The notes under the pieces: model-generated | Told to the model about the DNA's origin: nothing | What the model saw: the letters and a program-made list of their open reading frames with translations, nothing else | The model's database searches: none | In this document: in pieces, positions 16,911 to 23,887 of the stretch | Numbering within the stretch: the first letter of the stretch is position 1 | Layout: every line of letters starts with the position of its first letter | Position numbers and translations under genes: made by a program | From: Oscillospiraceae bacterium | GTDB lineage: Bacteria; Bacillota; Clostridia; Oscillospirales; Oscillospiraceae | Assembly: GCA_015068325.1 (NCBI GenBank) | Contig: SVKQ01000015.1 | Coordinates: 292,703-329,871, forward strand | Direction: 5' to 3' | DNA: 37,169 bases

Positions 16911-17549
16911 ATGAGAGACACCAGCCCCGCCGATGTGGCGTATACTTATATCAAAAATCAGATCGTCACCCGCGCCATGTACCCCGGCACAAAGCTGGTG
17001 GAGGAGGACATCGTGCGGGAGACGGGCGTCAGCCGCACGCCGGTGCGCTCGGCGCTGATGCGCCTTGCCTATGAAGGGCTGGTAGTACAGGAGCCCAACC
17101 GGGGTGCCTATGTGGCCAAGCCCACGGCCACGGACCTGCGTCAGGTATATGAGACCCGGGCCATCCTGGAGGCGGGCGCTTTCCGCCTGGCAGTCCGCCG
17201 CCGCAGCGAGGAGAGTGTACGCCGCATGGAGGAGAACCTGCGGCAGCAGGAGCAGCTGGAGAAGCTGTTCAATATGTCCGAATATGCCACCTTAAACCGG
17301 GAGTTCCACTGGCTCATCGCCATGGAGGCCCAGAACGCCTATCTGGAGAAATATCTCAACGAGCTGTACAACAAGGTATCGACCTACCTTCTGTTTTGGG
17401 ATGACTCCACCACCAATGACGCTTCGCTGGATATCCACCGCCGGATCTATGAGGCCTTCCGGGACAGAGACGAGGAAAAGGGGCTGGCCGCGCTGATGGA
17501 GGACATCCAGCTGGCGGAGGACAGTCTCCGCCAGGCCCAGCAGCTGTGA
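16911..17549 (+). CDS. GntR-family regulator with FCD domain (second of tandem pair)
   Basis: 212-residue paralogue of the preceding regulator: winged helix with LVEEDIVRETGVSRTPVRSA around residues 24-43, then an FCD domain that again shows NREFHW instead of DxxFH. ATG at 16911 follows AAAGGAGATCGC. The two genes are probably co-transcribed from the 16127 promoter and end at the terminator at 17563. Its position just upstream of ald, with a TTGTATACAT site between, suggests it controls ald and the selenium and Stickland genes. The effector is unknown; alanine, glycine or a related amino acid is a guess. Confidence 0.9.
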   Translation: MRDTSPADVAYTYIKNQIVTRAMYPGTKLVEEDIVRETGVSRTPVRSALMRLAYEGLVVQEPNRGAYVAKPTATDLRQVYETRAILEAGAFRLAVRRRSEESVRRMEENLRQQEQLEKLFNMSEYATLNREFHWLIAMEAQNAYLEKYLNELYNKVSTYLLFWDDSTTNDASLDIHRRIYEAFRDRDEEKGLAALMEDIQLAEDSLRQAQQL

Positions 17550-17562
17550 TCTGTTCCACCCA

Positions 17563-17589
17563 AGCCGCACGCACCGCGTGCGGCTTTTT
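17563..17589 (+). terminator. Rho-independent terminator after the gntR pair
   Basis: Perfect 10-bp stem AGCCGCACGC / GCGTGCGGCT with a 3-nt loop, followed by TTTT. A second hairpin without a U-run (GCGCCGCCG / CGGCGGCGC, 17597-17621) follows closely. Confidence 0.93.
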
Positions 17590-17646
17590 GGTCGCCGCGC
17601 CGCCGTTTCCGCCGGCGGCGCAGCGCAATTGAGGCATAATTCAAGA

Positions 17647-17656
17647 TTGTATACAT
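17647..17656. promoter_or_regulatory. Operator-like site TTGTATACAT upstream of ald
   Basis: Matches the core of the grdE palindrome in 9 of 10 positions. Its centre is 95 bp upstream of the centre of the ald -10 box, in the non-coding stretch between the gntR terminator and the ald promoter. Confidence 0.6.
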
Positions 17657-17720
17657 TCACCATACGGGCTCTCCCTTTTTCGGCATTCCTACGAAAATAG
17701 CGGCACCGGGGCGCCGATTC

Positions 17721-17749
17721 TTGACAAGGGACAGGGAAAAAAATACAAT
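17721..17749 (+). promoter_or_regulatory. Promoter of ald
   Basis: Consensus TTGACA (17721-17726), 17-bp spacer, TACAAT (17744-17749), leaving a leader of about 90 nt before ATG 17844. Confidence 0.85.
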
Positions 17750-17843
17750 GCAAGGTGTCACGGAAGGCGCCGAACGGTACCGGATATGCAGGCGTTCAGC
17801 GGCTTCTGACAAGAGCGTATTTGAAGGAAGGAAGGAAAGCACA

Positions 17844-18962
17844 ATGGTAATTGGTGTTCTGAAAGAGGTCAAGCCCAACGAGTACCGCGTTTCCGCCGTG
17901 CCCGCCACGGTCATGGAGATCGTCCGCCACGGCCACACCGTCTATGTAGAGACGGGTGCCGGCGTAGGCAGCGGCTACAGCGACGCCGAATATGAGGCCG
18001 CCGGCGCCATCATTGCCGACACGGACACCGTGTGGGAAAAGGCCGACCTCTATTACAAGGTCAAGGAGCTGTTTCCCCAGGAGTACAAGTGGATGGGCCC
18101 GGACAAGATCCTGTTTACCTACATCCACTCCAACGCCCACCCTGAAGAGACTGACGTACTGCTCAGCAGTCACGTCTCCGCCGTGGCCTATGAGGATGTG
18201 CCCGATGAACAGGGCCACTTCCCCATGCTGCGGCCCATGAGTGAGCTGGCCGGCAAGGGCGGCTTCCTGGCGGCCCTGCACTATGCCCAGGCTGTCAACG
18301 GCGGCCCCGGCAAACTGCTGGCCAATGTGGCCGGTGTGGAGACCCCTATCGTCACCTGCCTGGGCTGCGGCAACATCGGCATCGGCGTGGCCGAGCTGGC
18401 CGCCGGTCTCGGCAACGAGGTCCGCATCTTGGATGTGAACATGAACGTCATGCTGGAGGCCAAGAAGTACCTGCCCCACAATGTGTCCTTCATGATCTCC
18501 AACCGCGCCAACCTGGAAAAGTGCCTGCGGGAGACCGACGTACTGGTCAACGGCATCCAGTGGGCCAAGGACCGCAAGGATCACATCGTCTATCGCGAGG
18601 ATCTGAAGCTGATGAAGCCCGGCGCCCTGCTGATCGACGTGGCCTGCGACGACAACGGCGCCATCGAGACCTGCCGCTCCACCACCCACGACGATCCCGT
18701 CTACTATGAAGAGGGCGTCCTCCACTACTGCGTGGACAACATCCCCTCTGCCTTCTCCCAGACCGCGTCTGTCACGCTGGCCAACTCCACCCTTCCCTAT
18801 CTGCTGCAGATGGCCGACAAGGGCTTCAAGAAGGCCATTGAGGACAACCGCCTGCTGCGCAAGGGCATGACCTGCTATAACGGCAAGCTGACCCTGCAGG
18901 AGACCGCCCTGAAGCAGAACCGCGAATGGACCGACGCCGAGGAACTCATCAAGGTCTGGTGA
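17844..18962 (+). CDS. ald: Alanine dehydrogenase family protein
   Basis: NAD-dependent oxidative deamination of L-alanine to pyruvate and ammonia, the electron-donor half of a Stickland pair. 372 residues, the usual Ald length. Seen: KEVKPNEYRV at the N-terminus, Lys74 and His95 where B. subtilis Ald has its pyruvate-binding Lys and catalytic His, PMSELAGK, the Rossmann motif GCGNIGIG near residues 172-179, and the IDVACDD Asp. Divergent points: IHSNAHP instead of LHLAA, and DNIPSAFSQTAS instead of the usual NMPGAVPRTST. A relative acting on another amino acid therefore remains possible. ATG follows GGAAGGAAGG. Confidence 0.82.
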   Translation: MVIGVLKEVKPNEYRVSAVPATVMEIVRHGHTVYVETGAGVGSGYSDAEYEAAGAIIADTDTVWEKADLYYKVKELFPQEYKWMGPDKILFTYIHSNAHPEETDVLLSSHVSAVAYEDVPDEQGHFPMLRPMSELAGKGGFLAALHYAQAVNGGPGKLLANVAGVETPIVTCLGCGNIGIGVAELAAGLGNEVRILDVNMNVMLEAKKYLPHNVSFMISNRANLEKCLRETDVLVNGIQWAKDRKDHIVYREDLKLMKPGALLIDVACDDNGAIETCRSTTHDDPVYYEEGVLHYCVDNIPSAFSQTASVTLANSTLPYLLQMADKGFKKAIEDNRLLRKGMTCYNGKLTLQETALKQNREWTDAEELIKVW

Positions 18963-18997
18963 GCCCGGCAGCCCGGCAAATACACGAAAACAAGCGA

Positions 18998-19023
18998 GAG
19001 GCCCTGCCAACAGGCAGGGCCTC
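18998..19023. terminator. Bidirectional terminator between ald and the tusA-like gene
   Basis: 11-bp stem GAGGCCCTGCC / GGCAGGGCCTC with a 4-nt loop, extended by AGCG/CGCT. On the minus strand it is followed by TCGCTTGTTTTCG, so it serves the tusA-like gene best; it also stops ald read-through. Confidence 0.8.
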
Positions 19024-19044
19024 CCGCTTATCATACAGTGTTGT

Positions 19045-19248
19045 TTACTTCTTCAGCGTCAGGGTGTAATCCCCGCCGCCCTCGGCCACGGAGACCTCAT
19101 AGCCCTGCAGGCGGGCATAGCGGGTGATGTTCTCCACACAGACCATGCTGTCCACCTGCACCTGCAGTTCGGCAGGCGCGTTCTTCTTGACTTCCTTCTG
19201 CACCATGACAACGGGGATGGGGCAGCTCATACCTCTGGCATCGATCAT
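19045..19248 (-). CDS. TusA-family sulfurtransferase-like protein paired with YedE
   Basis: A 67-residue protein with the TusA/SirA fold signature: RGMSCPIPV with Cys9-Pro-Ile-Pro12. In TusA the Cys carries persulfide; with YedE it probably handles selenium or sulfur (inference). It corresponds to the N-terminal domain of YedF without the DsrE-like C-terminal part. ATG at 19248 with AAGGAGG upstream lies 1 nt beyond the yedE stop, so translation is coupled. A second full-length YedF is encoded at 23888. Confidence 0.9.
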   Translation of the reverse strand: MIDARGMSCPIPVVMVQKEVKKNAPAELQVQVDSMVCVENITRYARLQGYEVSVAEGGGDYTLTLKK

Positions 19249-19249
19249 G

Positions 19250-20347
19250 TTATTTTGCCTCCTTCTTGTTCAAGGTGTTGACCAGGGAGATGATCAGCAG
19301 CACCACGAAGCCGATGGCCACGGCAATCTTACCGTTGGTGCCGATGCCGCCGGCGGAGTAGACATCATCCTTCACAGCGGCGGCAGCGCCGGCCAGCTTG
19401 AAGTTGTGGGCAAACGCGGCACCCACGACCATGCCCAGCACGGTCACGGCGGAGTCGCCGTTGCCCTCGCCGGCCAGGATCAGCTGGCGCAGCGGGCAGC
19501 CGCCCAGCAGCACGCTGCCCCAGCCCACCAGCACCATGCCCAGCAGATTCCACAGCTGGCTGGCGTGGGCGATGGGCTGCAGATAGGTGGAGAAGCCCTT
19601 GAAGTTGCCCAGAATCAGGTTGCCCACCAGCACCGTCAGGAAGATGGCGGCAAAACCGGACAGCAGACTGAAATCGCCGAACATGACGGCGTCGCGCATA
19701 CCACCCACCATGCAGATACGGGACTTCTGAGCCAAGGCTCCCACGACCAGGGCCACCACCAGCGCCAGCAGTACGGAGGCGTGCTTGGAGCCGGGGCCGC
19801 TCTCGGAGAAGGCGAAGATGGCGGGCACCGCCAGGAAGAGGACCAGCAGGACGATCATGATACCGGGCATGGCGAAGCCTTCGGTCCGGGCCACCTCATA
19901 GCTGCGCTTGAGGGAGAATCCCTTTTTGATAAAAAGGACGCCGATGCCGATGCCGATAGCAAAGCCGGCCAGACCCACAAAGGCGTTCAGGTCGCCGCCG
20001 CCCATGCGGATGACCATACGCAGTGGGCAGCCCAGGAACACCAGCGCACCCACCATGACAAAGAAGCCCAGGATAAAACGGGTGGCCGGAGAGGAGCCGG
20101 CACGGGCCTTGAACTCCTTGGTGGCCACGGACATGATGGTGGAGCCCAGCACCAGGCCGATGATCTCGGGCCGGACATACTGGACGACCTCCGCCGTGTG
20201 CAGTTTGGTGGCACCGGCGATGTCACGCAGGAAGCAGGCGATGCAGAAGCCCATGTTGGCGGGGTTGCCGAAGGCGGTCAGCACCAGCGCAGCGACACCT
20301 ACCACCACGCCGGTCACCAATACCCACGGATTGATTCTCTTGGACAT
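19250..20347 (-). CDS. yedE: Selenium metabolism membrane protein YedE (probable selenium transporter)
   Basis: A 365-residue polytopic membrane protein of the YeeE/YedE family, the selenium-linked branch (YedE/FdhT). About ten hydrophobic segments are seen. Conserved Cys positions include Cys35 and Cys38 (GFCIACF), Cys107 in FLGCPLRM, Cys212 (RICMVGGMRD) and Cys284 in GGCPLRQL, which in this family line the sulfur or selenium conduit. ATG at 20347 has AAAGGAGAAA upstream. It is followed by a TusA-like gene in the same operon and preceded by a strong promoter and a GTATAC site. A transport role is inferred from family and context. Confidence 0.93.
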   Translation of the reverse strand: MSKRINPWVLVTGVVVGVAALVLTAFGNPANMGFCIACFLRDIAGATKLHTAEVVQYVRPEIIGLVLGSTIMSVATKEFKARAGSSPATRFILGFFVMVGALVFLGCPLRMVIRMGGGDLNAFVGLAGFAIGIGIGVLFIKKGFSLKRSYEVARTEGFAMPGIMIVLLVLFLAVPAIFAFSESGPGSKHASVLLALVVALVVGALAQKSRICMVGGMRDAVMFGDFSLLSGFAAIFLTVLVGNLILGNFKGFSTYLQPIAHASQLWNLLGMVLVGWGSVLLGGCPLRQLILAGEGNGDSAVTVLGMVVGAAFAHNFKLAGAAAAVKDDVYSAGGIGTNGKIAVAIGFVVLLIISLVNTLNKKEAK

Positions 20348-20404
20348 AATGATTTTCTCCTTTCTCTCAGGCGGTCTTTCTCATATACCCGCCCGTGGTT
20401 ATAC

Positions 20405-20433
20405 ATTCTAAAATATCACGAATGCCCTGTCAA
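20405..20433 (-). promoter_or_regulatory. Promoter of yedE-tusA
   Basis: Consensus TTGACA (20433-20428), 17-bp spacer, TAGAAT (20410-20405). The spacer contains TCGTGATATT, a 10-mer also present in the yqeC-selD operon promoter region. Confidence 0.88.
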
Positions 20434-20462
20434 GAGAAAACCGGATAAATTTCAACCAAATT

Positions 20463-20472
20463 TTGTATACAT
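20463..20472. promoter_or_regulatory. Operator-like site TTGTATACAT upstream of yedE
   Basis: Same 10-mer as upstream of ald. Its centre is 60 bp from the centre of the yedE -10 box, between the selD stop codon and the yedE -35. Confidence 0.62.
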
Positions 20473-20479
20473 TTTCCGT

Positions 20480-21517
20480 TCAGTGCAAAAAGATCCGCTT
20501 GCCGCCCCGGTAGGCCTCCACCGTGCCGATGCGCTGGGCGGAGGGCACCGTCTCCTGCAGCTCGGCAAACAGGGCGTCGGCATCTGCGGGATCCACGGCG
20601 ATCAGCAGACCGCCGGCAGTCTGGGGGTCGTAGAGCATGTCCTGCTTGGCCAACTCCACCGTGCCCGGGTCCACATGGGGCTCGGCAAAGCTGCGGTTGC
20701 GGTACATGCCCTCCGGCAGCAGACCCATCCGCGCCAGCTCCAGCGCCTCGCCGATCAGGTCGATGTCATCCACGTGCAGGTGGATCTCGGTGTCGCTGCC
20801 CTGGGCCATCTCACAGGCGTGGCCCAATAGGGCAAAGCCGGTCACGTCTGTGCAGGCGTGGACCCGGTACTTGACCATGGCGTCCCGTCCGGCCCGGTTC
20901 AGGGTGGTCATCAGCTGTGTGGCCAGGGCCATCGCTTCGGCGGAGGCCATCTCCACCTTGGCAGCGGTGGTCAGGATACCGATACCCAGCGGCTTGGTCA
21001 GCAGCAGCACGTCGCCGGGCTTCGCGCCGCTGTTGGTCAGTACCCGATCGGGGTGCACGAAGCCGGTAACGGCCAGGCCGTACTTGGGCTCCTCATCCAG
21101 AATGCTGTGGCCGCCGGTGATGATGACGCCCGCCTCATAAGCCTTCTCATAGCCGCCCCGCAGGATCTCGTGGACAGCCTCTTTGGGCAGACCCGCCGGC
21201 ACCGCCATGATGTTCAGCGCCAGCTTGGGCTCGCCGCCCATGGCGTACACGTCCGACAGGGCGTTGGTGGCTGCGATGGCGCCGAAAGTATAAGGATCAT
21301 CGGCGATGGGCGGGAAGAAGTCCACTGTCTGCACCAGTGCCAGGTCATCTGTCACCTTATATACGCTGGCGTCATCACTCTTGTCGAAACCCACCAGCAG
21401 ATTGGGGTCGCGCAGCACCTTCAGGTCACCCAGCAGCTGAGCCAGCACGCCGGCACCCACCTTGGCCCCGCAGCCGGCGCAGTTGGCCAGCTTGGTCAGT
21501 TTCACTTCATTTTCCAT
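20480..21517 (-). CDS. selD: Selenophosphate synthetase SelD
   Basis: Makes selenophosphate, the selenium donor for SelA and for selenium-containing molybdenum hydroxylases, from selenide and ATP. 345 residues. Cys16 and Lys19 in CAGCGAK align with the E. coli Cys17/Lys20 pair, so this is a Cys form, unlike the Sec-containing SelD of some clostridia. Further family features are the TDDLALVQTVDFFPPI ATP and metal region and the ITGGHS and ACTDVTGFALLGH motifs. ATG at 21517 lies inside the yqeB end (11-nt overlap). It is last in the DUF3343-yqeC-yqeB-selD operon, with no clear terminator before yedE. Confidence 0.97.
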   Translation of the reverse strand: MENEVKLTKLANCAGCGAKVGAGVLAQLLGDLKVLRDPNLLVGFDKSDDASVYKVTDDLALVQTVDFFPPIADDPYTFGAIAATNALSDVYAMGGEPKLALNIMAVPAGLPKEAVHEILRGGYEKAYEAGVIITGGHSILDEEPKYGLAVTGFVHPDRVLTNSGAKPGDVLLLTKPLGIGILTTAAKVEMASAEAMALATQLMTTLNRAGRDAMVKYRVHACTDVTGFALLGHACEMAQGSDTEIHLHVDDIDLIGEALELARMGLLPEGMYRNRSFAEPHVDPGTVELAKQDMLYDPQTAGGLLIAVDPADADALFAELQETVPSAQRIGTVEAYRGGKRIFLH

Positions 21518-22307
21518 CCCTCTGTCCTCCCATAAAATGCATGATCGCCTCCAACACGCCGCCGCCGATGGACAGTGCCTTGTCAGAGCAGGTATAACAG
21601 TATTTTGCCTGGCCGCGGGGATCCACGTCGCCGGCCTTCATGCCCCGGTGTGTCATGACGCCGTCGGCCAGCAGGCCCCGCAGCACGCCGCCGATGGTAC
21701 ACGCCATGGGCTGGCCGTCTACGTATCCCACCACGTCGCCGACGGCCACCATATCGCCGATCTGCCGGATTCCCACAAAGGGTCCGTCAGCCGGCGCGCG
21801 CAACACCCGTTCGCCTGCAAAACCGCCGACGTAGCCGGGTATGGCCGTATTGGGCAGCGGGCTGCCCTGGTAGATGACGCGGCCCAGCGTGTGGCCCCGC
21901 ATGGTCTCCACTGCCGCGTGGCAGTCCCTCCCGGCTGTAAATCCGGGCCCAACACCCACCACGATGGGTGCGTCGGTGATCCGGGTACCCAGATTGCGCT
22001 TGGCCAGGATGGCGTCCACCAGCGCATCGGGTTGCAGCACCCGGCGGCAGATGCACTCCGGGTCCACCAGCACCGGCAGGATGCCCTGTGCCAGCAGCGC
22101 CAGCGCCTCGTCGGCGCCGTGTGCGCGCCGGGCCGTCACCTCTTCTACCGTGTGCTCACCCCGCACGATCGCCTCGGAAAAGGCCACCGTGCGTCGGATG
22201 GCCGTGGGGTACTCCAGATCGGTCATCACCACACTGAAGCCGCTGCGCCACAGGCGCATCGCCACGCCGCTGGCCAGATCGCCGGCCCCGCGGATCAACG
22301 TAAGCAT
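21507..22307 (-). CDS. yqeB: YqeB/EF2563-type selenium-dependent molybdenum hydroxylase system protein
   Basis: A 266-residue accessory protein with an N-terminal Rossmann-like segment (LIRGAGDLASGVAMRLWRSG), a central GPGFTAGRDCHAAVETMRGH block and a C-terminal DVDPRG...YCYTCSDKALSIGGG, as in the EF2563 family. The family is tied by comparative genomics to selenium-requiring molybdenum hydroxylases and may act in cofactor maturation; the reaction is not known. ATG at 22307 with GAGAGGAGA upstream overlaps yqeC by 13 nt, and its stop overlaps selD. The likely client here is the xanthine dehydrogenase homologue at 1-2456. Confidence 0.93.
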   Translation of the reverse strand: MLTLIRGAGDLASGVAMRLWRSGFSVVMTDLEYPTAIRRTVAFSEAIVRGEHTVEEVTARRAHGADEALALLAQGILPVLVDPECICRRVLQPDALVDAILAKRNLGTRITDAPIVVGVGPGFTAGRDCHAAVETMRGHTLGRVIYQGSPLPNTAIPGYVGGFAGERVLRAPADGPFVGIRQIGDMVAVGDVVGYVDGQPMACTIGGVLRGLLADGVMTHRGMKAGDVDPRGQAKYCYTCSDKALSIGGGVLEAIMHFMGGQRDGK

Positions 22308-22981
22308 GTGTATCTCCTCTCACACAGGCTGCCTGCCGCCACCGGGCAGGTCAGATATCGCGCCAGCTCCAGCGCCGCCGACTCATTGTCCGGGCGCTCC
22401 ACCTGGTTGATGTAGACCCGGTCTCCCAACCCCTCGGCTGTGATGACCCGTGCCGCCAATTCCGGGGTGACGGCGTCCTCCGCCCTTGCCCCCGCCAGCG
22501 CTGCATAGAGCTCCGGCCGGTGGCAGACCTCCCCTATGGGGTGGCCGAAGCCGCCGGCTCCCACCACTAATATCGTCTGCTCCGCGTTCTCCGGGATCAC
22601 CGGCTCCCATGGCGCATGGGCCTTCAGCGGCAGCATGTGGGCGCCGTCGGCCTCCACGATCACATAGTCCGCCAACTGCGCCAGCGCCGAAAAAGACAGC
22701 TCCGGCGCGCCCAGCTTGCCGTTCTCCCGCGAAATGCCCGCGCAGACGGCACCGTATCGCTCCAGCGCAGAGCGCACCGCCTCCGCTCCGGCATCCGTCA
22801 GCACGGGATACTGCTCCGGCCGGCATATCCGGGTGGACGTGCACAGCAGCACGGTGCCGCGGCTCCGCAGCTCCTCCGCCAGCGTGTACAGCAGCGTGGT
22901 CTTTCCGCCGCCGCCGATCAGCGCGGTGACACCGCGCCCGACCTGCAGCAGCGGCGCGATCTCCATCCGCTCCCCGCTCAT
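22295..22981 (-). CDS. yqeC: YqeC, selenium-dependent hydroxylase accessory protein
   Basis: A 228-residue P-loop protein: TALIGGGGKTTLL near residues 19-31 is the nucleotide-binding loop, and YVIVEADGAHMLPLKAH resembles the acidic switch region of the YqeC family. It is thought to act with YqeB in maturing selenium-dependent molybdenum hydroxylases; the exact reaction is unknown. ATG at 22981 overlaps the DUF3343 stop as ATGA. A longer in-frame reading upstream is an artefact over the DUF3343 gene. The tight four-gene overlap shows one transcript and coupled translation. Confidence 0.93.
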   Translation of the reverse strand: MSGERMEIAPLLQVGRGVTALIGGGGKTTLLYTLAEELRSRGTVLLCTSTRICRPEQYPVLTDAGAEAVRSALERYGAVCAGISRENGKLGAPELSFSALAQLADYVIVEADGAHMLPLKAHAPWEPVIPENAEQTILVVGAGGFGHPIGEVCHRPELYAALAGARAEDAVTPELAARVITAEGLGDRVYINQVERPDNESAALELARYLTCPVAAGSLCERRYTCLR

Positions 22982-23214
22982 AGCAGCAGCTCGTGGACCC
23001 CCGCCGTCTCGATCCCTGCCTCGGCCAGGGCCTCCTCGATCGCAGACCGCGCCCCGGCGGGCGCGCTCCAGGCGATGCCGCAGTCGGCAGACAGGGCCCG
23101 GGGCGCGGAGATCAGCTTCCCCGCCAGCTCTCTGGCCCTGCATACCTTCTCCGTCGCCATGGCCTCCGCCGTGGTGTGGAATGTAACAACGACGTGCATC
23201 GTCCGCTCTCTCAT
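22978..23214 (-). CDS. DUF3343 protein, first gene of the yqeC-yqeB-selD operon
   Basis: A 78-residue small protein. Seen: HVVVTFHTTAEAMATEKVC near the N-terminus and ADCGIAWSAP at 43-52, giving Cys25 and Cys45. It resembles the DUF3343 protein at 24496 in length and in the FHTT and CG..WSAP blocks. Function is unknown; the two Cys and its overlap with yqeC suggest a role in selenium or sulfur handling (inference). ATG at 23214 has AGGAG nine nt upstream. Confidence 0.85.
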   Translation of the reverse strand: MRERTMHVVVTFHTTAEAMATEKVCRARELAGKLISAPRALSADCGIAWSAPAGARSAIEEALAEAGIETAGVHELLL

Positions 23215-23268
23215 GGTGTGGGTTCTCCTGCCGGCGAAATTCTCATAACAATATCACGAGTTCTCATT

Positions 23269-23297
23269 ATTATAGCAAAGCAGATCCCCCTTTTCAA
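23269..23297 (-). promoter_or_regulatory. Promoter of the DUF3343-yqeC-yqeB-selD operon
   Basis: TTGAAA (23297-23292), 17-bp spacer, perfect TATAAT (23274-23269) on the minus strand. TCGTGATATT (23259-23250) follows the -10, in a position where a bound protein could block initiation. Confidence 0.88.
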
Positions 23298-23317
23298 GCC
23301 GTATTTCGCCGTTTCAT

Positions 23318-23346
23318 TTGACGCGGCGCAAAAAACATATTATACT
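23318..23346 (+). promoter_or_regulatory. Promoter of the ModE-like gene
   Basis: TTGACG (23318-23323), 17-bp spacer, TATACT (23341-23346). It is divergent from the yqe operon promoter, with the two -35 boxes only about 20 bp apart. Confidence 0.82.
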
Positions 23347-23385
23347 TGTATCAGCCGTTCCACATTTATCGAAGGGGGCTTTACC

Positions 23386-23751
23386 ATGAGCGAGCCGCTG
23401 CATGTCAACCTGTCCATCCGGATCTTCTCCGACCGGAAGTGCTTCGGTCCAGGCGTAGCCACGCTGCTGCACCGGGTGGAGGAGCGCCACTCTCTGCGGG
23501 CCGCTGCGGCGTCCATGGAGATGGCCTATTCCAAAGCCTGGGCCGTTTTGCACAATGCAGAGGAAGGGCTGGGCTTCAAGCTGCTTCACTCCCGCACCGG
23601 CGGGCGCAGCGGCGGCGGTGCCACACTGACCGACGAGGCCCGGCGCATGCTGGCGGCCTATGAGGACTACTGCACCGCGCTGCGCGAATACGGAGACCGG
23701 CTGTTCGCGGAAAAATTTGCCTTCTATCCGGAACTGACCAGGCGCCCGTGA
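23386..23751 (+). CDS. ModE-like winged helix-turn-helix regulator
   Basis: 121 residues resembling the N-terminal DNA-binding domain of ModE (LysR-like winged HTH), without a molybdate-binding Mop domain. Seen: CFGPGVATLLHRVEERHSLR, then AAAASMEMAYSKAWAVLHNAEE as the HTH, and TGGRSGGGATLTDEARRML as the wing. ATG at 23386 follows GAAGGGGGC. It is divergently transcribed from the selenium-molybdenum hydroxylase accessory operon, so it plausibly regulates that operon or yedF in response to molybdenum or selenium state; without a Mop domain the sensing mode is unknown. Confidence 0.85.
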   Translation: MSEPLHVNLSIRIFSDRKCFGPGVATLLHRVEERHSLRAAAASMEMAYSKAWAVLHNAEEGLGFKLLHSRTGGRSGGGATLTDEARRMLAAYEDYCTALREYGDRLFAEKFAFYPELTRRP

Positions 23752-23782
23752 TCCACTTCCTCCGGCCTTGGGGAAAATCTGC

Positions 23783-23811
23783 TTGACACGTTATTCTCGC
23801 AAAAATATAAT
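23783..23811 (+). promoter_or_regulatory. Promoter of yedF-DUF3343
   Basis: Perfect TTGACA (23783-23788), 17-bp spacer, perfect TATAAT (23806-23811). The start point would fall near 23818, inside the dyad described separately. Confidence 0.9.
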
Positions 23812-23856
23812 ATGTCGAGAGAGCCCCGTCCGCGGGGCTCCCCCGACATATTTTTT
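23810..23856 (+). terminator. Hairpin with U-run in the yedF leader (terminator or attenuator, possible operator)
   Basis: Outer arms ATATGTCG (23810-23817) and CGACATAT (23844-23851), inner stem GAGCCCCG/CGGGGCTC (23821-23840) with a TCCG loop, then TTTTTT ending at 23856. It can terminate transcripts coming from the ModE-like gene. It also lies between the yedF promoter and the yedF ribosome binding site, so it may attenuate yedF itself. The outer arms overlap the -10 and start point and might bind a protein. Confidence 0.8.
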
Positions 23857-23887
23857 ACAGATCGACATGAGAGGGAGGTTATATAAA

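Noticed and set aside
23810-23856. Molybdenum cofactor or selenium riboswitch in the yedF leader
   Set aside because: The structure is a simple nested hairpin; no conserved aptamer core is recognisable.
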